A stretch of 64,000 nt of DNA from DATKJY01 sp964540105 (GCA_964540105.1 CAZILL010000001.1:124001-188000); one strand, 5' to 3'; shown: positions 14,856-23,966, counted from the stretch's first letter. Notes: generated by a model not told the origin, from the sequence alone. A program made the numbers and translations.

Positions 14856-15788
14856 TTACCAGGCTCCGCATTCGATTTGATGATCCAGAAAGGACTGATA
14901 CTGCGCGCGCTCGTCGGCATTCTTGAAACGTAAGTAATGCAGCTTCGGACGCCGTTCCTCCAGAAGCGGGATTCCCTGACAGGGATTGGTGTAGGCAAGG
15001 ATGACACGCGGTGCCGCTTGGGGCATTTGGCGAGAAGCTATGGAGATAGCGTCGAGGTCATGGCCGTCAACTTTGGTCGCCTCGATTCCAAACGCCTGTA
15101 CCCGATCGAGGAGTGGTTCGATAGCCATAACATCTTTCATGGGGCCGTCGCACTGCTGCTGGTTTACGTCGACGATCACGACAACGTTAGAGAGCTTGTG
15201 AAAGCGCAGGACCTGAAGGGCTTCCCAGGTCTGTCCGGATTGGAACTCTCCATCGGACATGAAAACCCATACCCGCCCCGTCTCGTGGCGCATTTTTCGG
15301 GCGAGGGCAATGCCACCCGCCTGACTCAACGCCTGACCGAGCGACCCGGCGGTTACCTCGTGACCTGGGGAGTGCTCGGCGCCGATCATTTCGACGCTGC
15401 CGCCGTCACGGTTGAACTGCGCCAACCCCTCCGGACTCATCCGGTTGACTTCGACCAACGTTGCATAGAGAACCAATGCGTAGTGGACCGGAGACATGAC
15501 AAACCGGTCGAGATTGGGGGCTTTGGGGCCATTGTAGCAGGCTCCAGTGAACGCGCTGCCGTTCCTGGCGCTCGGAACGCCCGCAAACGGGAGTGGTATC
15601 TGTGGGGCTTCGGATGGCCCGAGCTTCATGAGGGTCGTGTACAACGACGCGAAAATCTCCGCCGATGAACAGGCCTGACTCAAGTAGCCGCCATTATGGG
15701 TGATAGTGTGCTCGAGCACTCGCCGGCGAATACCCTGGGCTATTCTACTGACCGAAGGGGAGCTATCTGTTCGAGGCGCCGAATTCAT
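14856..15788 (-). CDS. Transketolase, N-terminal subunit (thiamine diphosphate-binding domain)
   Basis: 310 aa. The thiamine diphosphate/Mg motif is VFMSDGEFQSGQTWEALQVLR...VIVDVNQQQ (about residues 175-210), with the family form GDG replaced by SDG. The segment EHSPGHEVTAGSLGQALSQAGGIALARK holds the conserved GHxxGSLGxGL-like substrate loop, and an N-terminal TITHNGGYLSQACSSAEI fits the H..GH.G...S motif in altered form. It pairs with the C-terminal subunit directly downstream to make a complete enzyme and is the first gene of a three-gene operon ending in the RuBisCO-like protein. Confidence 0.9.
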   Translation of the reverse strand: MNSAPRTDSSPSVSRIAQGIRRRVLEHTITHNGGYLSQACSSAEIFASLYTTLMKLGPSEAPQIPLPFAGVPSARNGSAFTGACYNGPKAPNLDRFVMSPVHYALVLYATLVEVNRMSPEGLAQFNRDGGSVEMIGAEHSPGHEVTAGSLGQALSQAGGIALARKMRHETGRVWVFMSDGEFQSGQTWEALQVLRFHKLSNVVVIVDVNQQQCDGPMKDVMAIEPLLDRVQAFGIEATKVDGHDLDAISIASRQMPQAAPRVILAYTNPCQGIPLLEERRPKLHYLRFKNADERAQYQSFLDHQIECGAW

Positions 15789-15870
15789 AGTGAGCTAAAA
15801 TGCTCACACTTCGGAAGGAAATCAATCGCTAACTCTGTGCCGACAGGACGCAAGACGCCGACAGTGAAGA

Positions 15871-15897
15871 AGGCAGGATCAATCGAAAATCCTGCCT
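15871..15897 (-). terminator. Inverted repeat downstream of the HAO-like cytochrome gene
   Basis: Perfect 9-bp stem AGGCAGGAT/ATCCTGCCT with a nine-base loop, 33 bp past the cytochrome stop codon. On the minus strand it is followed by TTCTTC, a weak T-rich stretch, so it probably terminates or stabilises the cytochrome transcript before the transketolase operon starts. Confidence 0.5.
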
Positions 15898-15929
15898 GCC
15901 TCGGTTGCACACTCTGCCGGATCAGAACA

Positions 15930-17165
15930 CTACTTCCCTTTCGCGGCTCGGAGCTCCATCGCCCGCTCTTTGATCTCGGCAAGGTCACGAACCATCTCAC
16001 TCCATCCATACCAAAGCGCGTAATCGGGATTGGCATGAAAGGAGCCCTGAAAAGCCCGCATGCGGTGTTTCAGGTGCATTTCGAAGAGCCTCTGTTCAAT
16101 GACCGTCGGGGCGTCATGGAATGTCAACAAATCCGGGAAGGGATACGCATACGATTCGGGCTTGGCGATGACACCATCCTTATAGAGTCCGGCTATGACG
16201 CGGATGGCTTCCGCCAAGAGATGATCCGCAGCTTTGATCATGTTATCCCCTTTGGCGATCTCGGCTTTGGCGAAATTGTCGGAGTGACATTGCCCACAGA
16301 TATTCAGAAGTTTTGCTCTTTCTCGATCAAAGCTCTCCTGATCAAGGCGCGCAACATCAGCCGCTTTGACAACATCCAATCGTGCGGTCGGCTGTCCAGC
16401 CGGATCAAGAACGCCGAGGGCCTGCAGGATGGTGACCTGATCTGCTTTCCACTCGGGATCCTCCGGTAGCGGCAAGCGAACGGCCAGGAATCCCCACGGA
16501 GCGCGAACCTCATGATTCCCTTCGGGCATGTGACAGGTCTGACATGTCGGAGCCGGAGTCGCCTCGGGCAGTACACCTGCCTGCTTAAGCAAGTAGCGCA
16601 CACCGTGTTTGGATGAAGAGTACATTTCCCACTGAGGATGATCAAAACCCATATGACAGGTCTGGCAGGCCTGAGGCTGCCTTGCCTCGGTAGCGGAAAA
16701 AGTGTGGCGTGTGTGACAGGCGTCGCAGGAGGCGTGACCGAAAACCGACCCATCGGCTTTCAGCTTCTGCACTTCAGTGTCACTCTTGATACCGAGTTTG
16801 TGACAGCCACCGCACCCTTTCATGCCTTCAGTCAGAGCGAGGGGGAGGGCATGCGTTGTGGGCATAGCGTTCATAGAGGCCCAGGAGAGGGCGTGCTTCC
16901 CTTCAGTAAACTGCGCCACCTGAGTGTCGTGGCATTGACCGCAGGTTTTCGCGGTTGGGGTTAGCGCCTTCGCGAAGTCCTGCGCAGTTTGGTGATCCGC
17001 CCCGTGACAGTCGTCGCAGCCGACCTGATTCTTGCTATGAAGACTGAGCTGCCAGTCGGTCACTATGTTAGGCGTGTTCTTGCTATGGCACTCGACACAT
17101 GGGTCGGCGGCGGCCCACGAAGCTACACAAAGAGCGATCACGACATGCAGTATCACTTTTTTCAT
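15930..17165 (-). CDS. Octaheme cytochrome c, hydroxylamine oxidoreductase-like
   Basis: 411 aa from the ATG at 17165, which has GGAGGT five bases upstream. The signal peptide is MKKVILHVVIALCVASWAAA. Eight CxxCH motifs are present (CVECH, CDDCH, CGQCH, CGGCH, CDACH, CQTCH twice, CGQCH), and the C-terminus has the HAO-family segment FHANPDYALWYGWSEM. HAO-type octaheme proteins oxidise hydroxylamine or, in non-nitrifiers, reduce nitrite or hydroxylamine to ammonia. Whether the Tyr crosslink of the P460 heme is present cannot be decided by eye. Periplasmic. No quinol-oxidising partner is adjacent, so the electron donor is not evident. The gene stands alone. Confidence 0.85.
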   Translation of the reverse strand: MKKVILHVVIALCVASWAAADPCVECHSKNTPNIVTDWQLSLHSKNQVGCDDCHGADHQTAQDFAKALTPTAKTCGQCHDTQVAQFTEGKHALSWASMNAMPTTHALPLALTEGMKGCGGCHKLGIKSDTEVQKLKADGSVFGHASCDACHTRHTFSATEARQPQACQTCHMGFDHPQWEMYSSSKHGVRYLLKQAGVLPEATPAPTCQTCHMPEGNHEVRAPWGFLAVRLPLPEDPEWKADQVTILQALGVLDPAGQPTARLDVVKAADVARLDQESFDRERAKLLNICGQCHSDNFAKAEIAKGDNMIKAADHLLAEAIRVIAGLYKDGVIAKPESYAYPFPDLLTFHDAPTVIEQRLFEMHLKHRMRAFQGSFHANPDYALWYGWSEMVRDLAEIKERAMELRAAKGK

Positions 17166-17349
17166 AGAATACCTCCGGTAAGATCGTTGACTTGATTCAG
17201 CAATGTTCATCATGGAGATAGGTTCCATAATTGACATTCAACGCGCAAGCTTGAACTTTTCTTCACAAGCGAAGGGTCAGGCGTTGCGTCTGACAAGGAA
17301 CGCGGTATCACCAAGTGGCAACCGCCCCGTACCCGTTTCGCTTTCCTCC

Positions 17350-17379
17350 TTGATTTATCCATGTACTCTATGTTATACT
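17350..17379 (+). promoter_or_regulatory. Probable promoter of the desaturase gene
   Basis: TTGATT (17350-17355), an 18-bp spacer and TATACT (17374-17379), ending 46 bp before the desaturase start codon. The divergent HAO-like gene starts at 17165 and no equally good promoter is seen for it in the 260-bp gap. Confidence 0.5.
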
Positions 17380-17425
17380 ACTTAGTTACTGCAGTTTTCT
17401 GACACTTACAGAGAAGGATGAAATC

Positions 17426-18466
17426 ATGGATCGTCGGAATCAATCTGGAACGACCCCTTTACACGATAGTCATGACCTGAATCAGAAGATGTTTCCGTTT
17501 CAGCAACCGGGGAGATGGCGGAGCATTCACCAATTGGCCAACTCACTGATTCCGTATGTTGGGTTGTGGATCGCGATGTACTATGTACTTCAGTACTCGG
17601 TCTGGCTTGCGCTACCCATTTCCATCCTGGCGGCCGGCTTTCTCGTGCGCATCTTTATCATCTTCCATGACTGCGGGCATTCTTCGTTCTTCAAATCACG
17701 AATCGCCAACGAGGTATGCGGAGTTATCACGGGCATCCTGACCTTTACACCGTATCACTATTGGCGCGCCAGCCACGCCCGGCACCACGCAACATCCGGC
17801 AACCTGGACAAGCGTGGGCATGGCGATGTCTGGATGATGACTGTCACTGAATACGCGTCATCGTCGCGGTGGGTGCGGTTTCAGTACCGACTGTATCGGC
17901 ATCCGGCGGTCATGTTCCTGCTCGGTCCGCTTTTCCTGTTGCTCATTTCGTATCGAATTCCGAGTCGAAACTCAAGCCGTGCCGAGAGATTGAGCGTGCA
18001 CAGCACCAACGCGGGTATCCTGCTCGTCGCGTTTCTGCTGAGCCTCGCCATCGGGTTCAAGACCTACCTCCTGATCCAGCTGCCAATCATATTTATCGCC
18101 TTTGTAGCCGGGGTCTGGCTCTTTTACGTCCAGCATCAGTTCGAGAGCGTGAGTTGGACACGGCAACGAGACTGGGATTTCATCTCCGCGTCGCTGTATG
18201 GCGGTTCCTTCTATAAGTTGCCGAAGATCCTGAATTGGTTCACGGGAAGTATCGGTTACCACCATGTTCATCACGTCAATCCGCGAATTCCCAATTACAA
18301 TCTCGCACGCTGCCATCGCCAGATCGCTGACTTCCGCAACGTGATTTCTGTTGGGATGATTTCCGGTTTGAAGGCGTTCGGTTATCGTCTGTGGGATGAG
18401 AGACAGAAGAAGTTGATCGGGTTTGGCGCTCTCCGGTCCCACCGCTTTGACCCCGAGGCGAATTAG
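17426..18466 (+). CDS. Membrane fatty acid desaturase
   Basis: 346 aa with about four membrane segments. The three di-iron histidine boxes are HDCGH (near residue 83), HARHH (near 120) and HHVHH (near 281), in the order and spacing of the acyl-lipid delta-12/omega-3 group. These enzymes introduce double bonds into membrane acyl chains using O2 and an electron donor such as ferredoxin, implying exposure to oxygen. Start ATG at 17426 after an AAGGATG site. Flanked by unrelated genes; no ferredoxin neighbour. It could alternatively act on a carotenoid or sphingoid lipid, but the box pattern favours fatty acids. Confidence 0.85.
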   Translation: MDRRNQSGTTPLHDSHDLNQKMFPFQQPGRWRSIHQLANSLIPYVGLWIAMYYVLQYSVWLALPISILAAGFLVRIFIIFHDCGHSSFFKSRIANEVCGVITGILTFTPYHYWRASHARHHATSGNLDKRGHGDVWMMTVTEYASSSRWVRFQYRLYRHPAVMFLLGPLFLLLISYRIPSRNSSRAERLSVHSTNAGILLVAFLLSLAIGFKTYLLIQLPIIFIAFVAGVWLFYVQHQFESVSWTRQRDWDFISASLYGGSFYKLPKILNWFTGSIGYHHVHHVNPRIPNYNLARCHRQIADFRNVISVGMISGLKAFGYRLWDERQKKLIGFGALRSHRFDPEAN

Positions 18467-18485
18467 CTTTTCTGACCGACCATCG

Positions 18486-18995
18486 TCAGCGCAGAACTTT
18501 CCGCACGACCCGGCTATGGTGCCCGGGTTTGGAATTAAGCTCGAGGTAGTTGTGGATGACAATATCCCAGTCGACAAAGCGCATGATATTGGTCACTTCT
18601 CGGGCGACCACCGCCGCTTTGCGAAGGGCGCCGCGTTCATCCTTGAGGTTCACTTCGCATAACCATTCCGGTCGCTGTATGTAGTGGCAGATTGATGCCA
18701 CCACGTAACGATCGATATATCGCGCGCGAGCGTAGGTGTCGGGGGCGCGAAGCATCTTCACTGCCTTGTCGACCGATTTCAGGAGGTCGAGGCGGTAATT
18801 CAGCGCAACCTTGAAACTGACCAGAAACTCCCGTTCCCCTCGCGGTCGCACGGTCGCGTCTCGAACATGAGAGAACAGCTCACGGAGCCGATCCAGCGCC
18901 GCGACTGGACTACTTGAGACAACCAGCGCTCGGCCTCGATTCTTGACAAACTTCAGCTGTGCGCCGGTGTAATGAAAACTGTAGATCGTCGCCAT
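18486..18995 (-). CDS. Protein of unknown function
   Basis: 169 aa, basic (many Arg/Lys), no signal peptide, no membrane segment. I do not recognise a family. Visible features are an N-terminal beta-rich part (MATIYSFHYTGAQLKFVKN), a central helical part (LLKSVDKAVKMLRAPDTYARARYIDRY) and a basic tail (KPGHHSRVVRKVLR). Codon use matches its neighbours and it is the only long frame in this interval on either strand, so it is probably real. It sits 50 bp downstream of the flavin reductase-like gene and converges with the desaturase gene. Confidence 0.6.
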   Translation of the reverse strand: MATIYSFHYTGAQLKFVKNRGRALVVSSSPVAALDRLRELFSHVRDATVRPRGEREFLVSFKVALNYRLDLLKSVDKAVKMLRAPDTYARARYIDRYVVASICHYIQRPEWLCEVNLKDERGALRKAAVVAREVTNIMRFVDWDIVIHNYLELNSKPGHHSRVVRKVLR

Positions 18996-19045
18996 GCTGT
19001 CATTATCGACAGCCGGACTGCTCTGGTTTATGACGAAGTTTTGGG

Positions 19046-19528
19046 CTATCCCAGGTAATGCAGTTTACTGTTCGAAGCAGACAGTTTCGGACCGTCGTCA
19101 TCGAGACCAGCCGCAGCGACTTCGGCGATGAACAGCGTGTGGTTTCCGACCTTCACGCTGTTAACAATCTTGCAGTCGAGGTAACCGGCGGCTCCTTTCA
19201 GCAGTGGAGAACCGGTTACCGGCGCCGAGGCCATTTCAGCGTTCTTGAGTTTCCCATACCCCGACTCAGCCGGACCGTAATAGATCTTCGCAAACTCGGC
19301 ATGAGTGGCGGAGATCAGATGCACGACAAAGCCCCCAGCGCTCTGGATCAGACGCGAAGACTGGTGCTTGTTATGCACCGATAGAGCAATCATCGGCGGT
19401 TCAGAGCTGATCTGCGAGACCCAGCTCGCGGTGAAGGCGTTGCCGTCGGCGCCGCTCCCCATCGTCACGACATAGACACCGTACTCAAGTTGGCGCAGCG
19501 CCTTGGTTATGTTCTTGTCAGTGATCAT
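19046..19528 (-). CDS. Flavin reductase-like domain protein (FMN-binding)
   Basis: 160 aa single domain of the flavin reductase family (PF01613 type). Recognisable segments are YGVYVVTMGSGADGNAFTASWVSQIS (about residues 17-42), SEPPMIALSVHNKHQSSRLI (43-62) and GAAGYLDCKIVNSVKVGNHTLFIAEV (109-134). Members bind FMN and either reduce free flavin or pass electrons to rubredoxins and flavodiiron proteins. In high-molecular-weight rubredoxins the same domain is fused to rubredoxin; here it stands alone. The PflX-like radical SAM gene lies 43 bp upstream, so co-transcription is likely. Confidence 0.85.
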   Translation of the reverse strand: MITDKNITKALRQLEYGVYVVTMGSGADGNAFTASWVSQISSEPPMIALSVHNKHQSSRLIQSAGGFVVHLISATHAEFAKIYYGPAESGYGKLKNAEMASAPVTGSPLLKGAAGYLDCKIVNSVKVGNHTLFIAEVAAAGLDDDGPKLSASNSKLHYLG

Positions 19529-19571
19529 GACTTATCCTCCGAATCTGCTATCTTCATGGAATCCACCACGT

Positions 19572-20552
19572 TCAACGTTCAAATGGATGGTTGTATTCAA
19601 AATCAGGACGATAATTCGACGGGCTGTCGAGTTGCTGTATCCATCCTCGATGAAGCCCCAACCGGTCGAATTCTTCGAGCACCGCTTCGTATTCGTCCGC
19701 GTGCAGCAGCCGGCCAAGCCGCGGATGATCGGCGACTGCGGGTATCGGATGGTACTGCGCCATCAGTGAAACATGAATGTCGGGTGAAAGTTCTTCCGCG
19801 ATAAAGCGCAGGACTGCTTTGCTGTTCTCGACCTGGCCGGGCAGCACCAGATGACGGACAATCATACCGAACTCGATACTCTCCTCGTTGTCAAGAAGGA
19901 TATTCGCTCCCTTCTGACGGTACATCTCTTTGAGAGCCGCGGTGGCGGTTTCAACGTAGTCGGGGGTATCGGAATACACTTTGGCCAGACGATTATCCAT
20001 GTACTTGAGATCGGGCAAGTAGACATCGATCTGGTCCTCCAGCGAGCGGATCGTCTCGGGCTTGTCATAGCTGCTGGTATTGAAAACGAAGCGAGGCTTG
20101 CAGCCCGCATGATGCAGGGCGTCAATGATGACGCGCACCTGGGGAATGAAATGCGAGGGGGATACAAAGCCGATGGATTTGGCTCCCTGTTCGAGAATCG
20201 CCTCAATCTGCCGGACGATTCCCACCAGATCAGAATTCTGGTTGAGCGTTGGGCTGTCGCGTCGGCTGATCTGCCAGTTTTGGCAATAAATACACTGCAT
20301 ATTGCAGTGCGTGAAGAAGATGTTACAAATGCCGTTTGTGCCCGAGATCACCGGCTCTTCCCCGCGATGAGCACAGATCGAGCCGACCGAAAACTCCATG
20401 CCGCTTTGACAATATCCGAGCAAGTCGCTGCCGCGATCGGCTCGACATTCGCGTGGACATTGGGTGCAACTTCTCAGCGCCTCGAGCGGGGCGAGAAGCT
20501 GCAACCATTGATCGGAAGTCAGAGCTTCCAGCTGTGAAGAATAGCGACCCAT
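19572..20552 (-). CDS. PflX-like radical SAM protein (COG1313)
   Basis: 326 aa from the ATG at 20552; the frame continues 14 codons further without support. It has an N-terminal Cys cluster (CTQCPRECRADR), then GYCQSG, and the radical SAM motif CNMQCIYCQNW (CX3CX2C), all typical of PflX, a relative of pyruvate formate-lyase activase. Family members are assumed to cleave S-adenosylmethionine reductively; their target is unknown and no glycyl-radical enzyme gene is nearby. The C-terminus carries LVLPGQVENSKAVLRFIAEEL, also family-like. It precedes the flavin reductase-like gene, which might provide electrons; that link is inference. Confidence 0.85.
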   Translation of the reverse strand: MGRYSSQLEALTSDQWLQLLAPLEALRSCTQCPRECRADRGSDLLGYCQSGMEFSVGSICAHRGEEPVISGTNGICNIFFTHCNMQCIYCQNWQISRRDSPTLNQNSDLVGIVRQIEAILEQGAKSIGFVSPSHFIPQVRVIIDALHHAGCKPRFVFNTSSYDKPETIRSLEDQIDVYLPDLKYMDNRLAKVYSDTPDYVETATAALKEMYRQKGANILLDNEESIEFGMIVRHLVLPGQVENSKAVLRFIAEELSPDIHVSLMAQYHPIPAVADHPRLGRLLHADEYEAVLEEFDRLGLHRGWIQQLDSPSNYRPDFEYNHPFER

Positions 20553-20643
20553 AAAATCCAGGACAAATATACAGAATGGGCGGCCGAAAGGCAAATGACG
20601 GGGGCTTCGTCAGGCGAAACAGGTTTTGCCTGACCGTGGCGAA

Positions 20644-22632
20644 CTACACCCGTATCGGCAAGATGACGATCGGAATCCCCTGATGATACAGCCGTTTCTG
20701 AACGGCAAAGATCGTGTAGTTGTGGAGTAACCGCGTGAAGAACGATTCGTGCTCAAACACCAGTTGCCCGCCAAACAGCACCGCCTTTGGGTAGCGTTCA
20801 ATGATCGCCGGGACCTGTCGCTCGAGTTCTTCCACGACATCAACACCGATCGCACAGACCGATTCGGCAAAGAACCCATGCTTCTGCATGTACACGACAT
20901 AACGATCTCCTTCGGCCTGAATGTGCGAGGTTAGCTGATCGATTTCGGCCGATCCCTTGAAATTGCCGACATCGATCGATCCCACTTGAACGAAGACGAA
21001 GTTCTTGAAGGTTCCTTCGAATAGTCGCACAACAGTAAGCAGCGTGTGCAGCCCGAGTCCGTTGAAGCCATTGACAAGAATGATCGCAGTTTTCGCCTTG
21101 GGCTCATAAGCGGGGAGTATCGGCGTCTCGTTGGCATGGTGATTCTCGCTCACCGCCGTGGCGGTAACCAGAAGATCATCGAGACGTTTCAGCTGATTGG
21201 CGGTCTGGCGGTAATGACTTTTGATCAGGATTGCCAGCGTCACGAGCGCGCCGGTCACAAAGAGTGTCAACCAGCCGCCGTCGTTGAATTTCAGAATGCT
21301 CATCGACACCAAAATGAAAACGGTCATAGCCAGACCGATGGTGATGATTATCAGTTTCCGCACCCATTTCTTGTTACGGCCTCGTTCCAGCCACCAATGG
21401 CGCGCCATCCCCAGTTGCGTGAGCGTGAAGGTGATGAACACCGTGATACTGTAAAGCACGACCAGAAACTTGACTGAACCGCGCGTAGCGAGCACGAGCA
21501 GAAGCGCCGTGCCGCCCATGAGTACAATGCCATTCTTCGTGACCAGACGATCACTCAGCATACCGAACCGGGTCGGGAACCAGCGATCAATGGCCATGTT
21601 CGCCAGTACGCGGGGTCCACCCAGAAAACCGGTCTGCGCTGCCGCGAATAAGAGCGCGGCCGACGAAATCAGAGCTGTGCCGACAAAGAGAGTACTGCTC
21701 AGCGAACCCCAACCGGAGGACACCTTTTCCATGAGCACAGCGTTGAGGGTCTTACCGGGCACATGCCCGACCTGAAAGAGGAGATACGCCACCATGAGGC
21801 CGGTCACCATGATCGCCAGTGAAAAGGCCAGATACCACATGGTTCGCTTGCCGTTCTCCACCCGTGGTTCGCGAATGATCGGCAGGCCATTGCTGACCGC
21901 TTCGATTCCAGTATAGGTGCCGGCTCCAAAGCTGTATGACCTCAACAACAGCAGGAACACGCCCACCATGCCCAGCTCGCTTTGTGATTTCGAAAAATCA
22001 TCGGCGGTGATGCTGACAATGCTTGGCAGTTCTGGCACATGGGTCGCGAGCGCAAAGACTATGGCAAAGACGTGGGTAGTCAAGAAGGCAATCATCACTG
22101 GTATCAGCGGTACGACAGATTCCTTGGCTCCCCGGAGATTCATGATGGTCAGGGCGATTACCCCTCCCATCGCAAAAAGAAGTCGGTAGCCGTATACCTC
22201 TGGCGGCAGGAAACTGAACAGTGCGTCAGCGCCGCTCGAGATCGAAAGCGCGATGGTCAGGACATAATCGATCAGGAGCGCGCAACCTGAAACCATCCCC
22301 AGCCACGGGTTCAGCATTTTGCTTGCCACCAGATACCCACCCCCGCCCGACGGGAAAAGCTCAATGACCTGCAGATAACTGGCGCTGATAACGAACACCG
22401 TGACCGCTGATGCCAAGGCGACCAGAATCCCCAGATGCGGGTGCGAGCCCAGAGCAAGGAACGATTCTTCGGGGCCATAACATGCGGACGACACCCCGTC
22501 GACCCCCATCCCAATCCAGGCCAGGAAGGCAGTCAGGGTGAGGGCATGAAAGAGGGATCGATCCTGAATATCACGACTCCCGCCGATCAAGAGGGTCTTG
22601 ATTTTTTTATAGAGAGAGGGTTGTGAATCCAA
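20644..22632 (-). CDS. APC-superfamily permease with large cytosolic C-terminal domain (KimA-like)
   Basis: 662 aa. Roughly residues 35-460 form twelve membrane segments with the APC pattern: GMGVDGVSSACYGPEES in helix 1, EQ/ELFPSGGGGYLVASKML-like helix 2, and SYSFGAGTYTGIEAVSNGLP. The last 190 residues are soluble. The SSxxYG(P/T)E signature with a long C-terminal tail resembles KimA/YdaO, a high-affinity potassium importer controlled by c-di-AMP, but other APC transporters look similar, so substrate remains open. The start codon is TTG at 22632 before DSQPSLYKKIKTLLIGG. No c-di-AMP riboswitch is recognisable in the 197-bp upstream gap. Confidence 0.78.
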   Translation of the reverse strand: MDSQPSLYKKIKTLLIGGSRDIQDRSLFHALTLTAFLAWIGMGVDGVSSACYGPEESFLALGSHPHLGILVALASAVTVFVISASYLQVIELFPSGGGGYLVASKMLNPWLGMVSGCALLIDYVLTIALSISSGADALFSFLPPEVYGYRLLFAMGGVIALTIMNLRGAKESVVPLIPVMIAFLTTHVFAIVFALATHVPELPSIVSITADDFSKSQSELGMVGVFLLLLRSYSFGAGTYTGIEAVSNGLPIIREPRVENGKRTMWYLAFSLAIMVTGLMVAYLLFQVGHVPGKTLNAVLMEKVSSGWGSLSSTLFVGTALISSAALLFAAAQTGFLGGPRVLANMAIDRWFPTRFGMLSDRLVTKNGIVLMGGTALLLVLATRGSVKFLVVLYSITVFITFTLTQLGMARHWWLERGRNKKWVRKLIIITIGLAMTVFILVSMSILKFNDGGWLTLFVTGALVTLAILIKSHYRQTANQLKRLDDLLVTATAVSENHHANETPILPAYEPKAKTAIILVNGFNGLGLHTLLTVVRLFEGTFKNFVFVQVGSIDVGNFKGSAEIDQLTSHIQAEGDRYVVYMQKHGFFAESVCAIGVDVVEELERQVPAIIERYPKAVLFGGQLVFEHESFFTRLLHNYTIFAVQKRLYHQGIPIVILPIRV

Positions 22633-22829
22633 GCTCTTGTATGTCTCGTTTCTCGAAAATCGCCATTTCGACCGATTGTCGCGACAGGTCGAAGCGGCGA
22701 AGATAATAACACTTTATTCGACAACAAGGGGAAATGAATTAGTTTGGGGGAATCGAAGGGCTCTGGAAGAGGGCGAAATAACTCCCAACCCCTTGAAGCG
22801 TAGATAGTTCTGAGGGTCTAACCGAGATG

Positions 22830-23564
22830 TCAGCACTTCGTGGCCAAAAAGAATATCCGGGCAGCGGTTTCGGGCGCGGTATCCCCTTTGGCGTCGTAGA
22901 GATCCGGTTCTCCGAACCCCGCTTGCGTCAGAGCAGCCGTTATTTCCTCAACACTGTACGGTCGTTGAACGTGTGTCACGTCGCGCCGCTCCCAGGCGTT
23001 GTTCATCAGGCGAAACATCGCGACTTCGAGACTCGCTATCTTCTTCTTTTCGTCGTACCCCGACTTGCAGATGCAGGCATGGTCATCGCCGAGAAACGAA
23101 AACGGTTTCCCCTCGTGCCAGCGTTCGATGAAACCGGTTTCCATGTTCAAATCGAACAGAAACCGCGCTCCGGGAAGAAGCGCTTTCGACACATTCGCAA
23201 ATACCTGCTGAAGGTCGCCTAAGGTCATGACATGATTCAGACTGTCATACGTAGAGACGGCGGCAGCACACGGTTTGTCCAATATGAACGATCGCGCGTC
23301 GGCGAGCTGGAAAGTCGCAGACGGTGCGTGATGTCGCGCGAAATCGAGCATATCTTCTGAGTTGTCGAGGCCGACAACTTGATACCCTTTATGCAGCAAC
23401 AGCGCCGACAGGTGTCCGGTCCCGCAGCAGAGGTCGAGCAGCCGCGCAGGTGGTTTCAGATTCGCCAGTAATAGCTTCTGTACGGTCGAAAATATTCGAC
23501 GCGTGAATGGTTCACCCCAATACTTGTTATAGAACCAGGCGAAGTAATTGTAACTTGAGACCAT
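22830..23564 (-). CDS. Class I SAM-dependent methyltransferase
   Basis: 244 aa. The SAM-binding motif I is LLDLCCGTGHLSALLLHKGYQVVGLDNS, with acidic residue D at the end of strand 2, followed by SATFQLADARSF (motif II region) and AVSTYDSLNHV (motif III). The remainder fits the methyltransferase type 11/25 families acting on small molecules. Substrate unknown. It begins 3 bp after the GNAT acetyltransferase gene, so the two form an operon. Confidence 0.85.
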   Translation of the reverse strand: MVSSYNYFAWFYNKYWGEPFTRRIFSTVQKLLLANLKPPARLLDLCCGTGHLSALLLHKGYQVVGLDNSEDMLDFARHHAPSATFQLADARSFILDKPCAAAVSTYDSLNHVMTLGDLQQVFANVSKALLPGARFLFDLNMETGFIERWHEGKPFSFLGDDHACICKSGYDEKKKIASLEVAMFRLMNNAWERRDVTHVQRPYSVEEITAALTQAGFGEPDLYDAKGDTAPETAARIFFLATKC

Positions 23565-23567
23565 CGA

Positions 23568-23966
23568 TCAGACCTTGCGCTTGATTATCCAGCCATTATC
23601 GACTTTGGCAAACCCGATATGCTCGTAGTACCCTTTAGCGGTCTCTGCTGCCAGAAGCAGGATCATGACCGTATCACCCAGTTGTTCACAAGTCCGTCGC
23701 ACCAATTGCTTACCGATCCCCTGTCGCTGATAGTTTCTCGCCACGGCCAAATCGGAGAGATAGCAACAGTAGCAGAAGTCGGTCAATGAGCGTGCGATCC
23801 CTATCAGCCGGTCGCCGTCCCACGCTGTCCAGATGAGGTCGGCCCGATCAAGCATCTGTTGAATCCGTGTCGGGTCGTCAACCGGACGAATGATCCCACT
23901 GTCGGCGAACAGCGCGCAGACGTCGCGCAGGTCAGGCATAGTGTCATTTCTATATGTGATGGTCAT
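23568..23966 (-). CDS. GNAT-family N-acetyltransferase
   Basis: 132 aa, one GNAT domain. The acetyl-CoA-binding motif A is visible as LSDLAVARNYQRQGIGKQLVRRTCEQLG (about residues 70-97), and the C-terminal motif B as YYEHIGFAKVDNGWIIKRK. Similar short GNATs acetylate small molecules or protein termini; the target is unknown. The start is ATG at 23966; an internal ATG nine codons later is possible. Forms an operon with the methyltransferase gene that follows. Confidence 0.85.
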   Translation of the reverse strand: MTITYRNDTMPDLRDVCALFADSGIIRPVDDPTRIQQMLDRADLIWTAWDGDRLIGIARSLTDFCYCCYLSDLAVARNYQRQGIGKQLVRRTCEQLGDTVMILLLAAETAKGYYEHIGFAKVDNGWIIKRKV

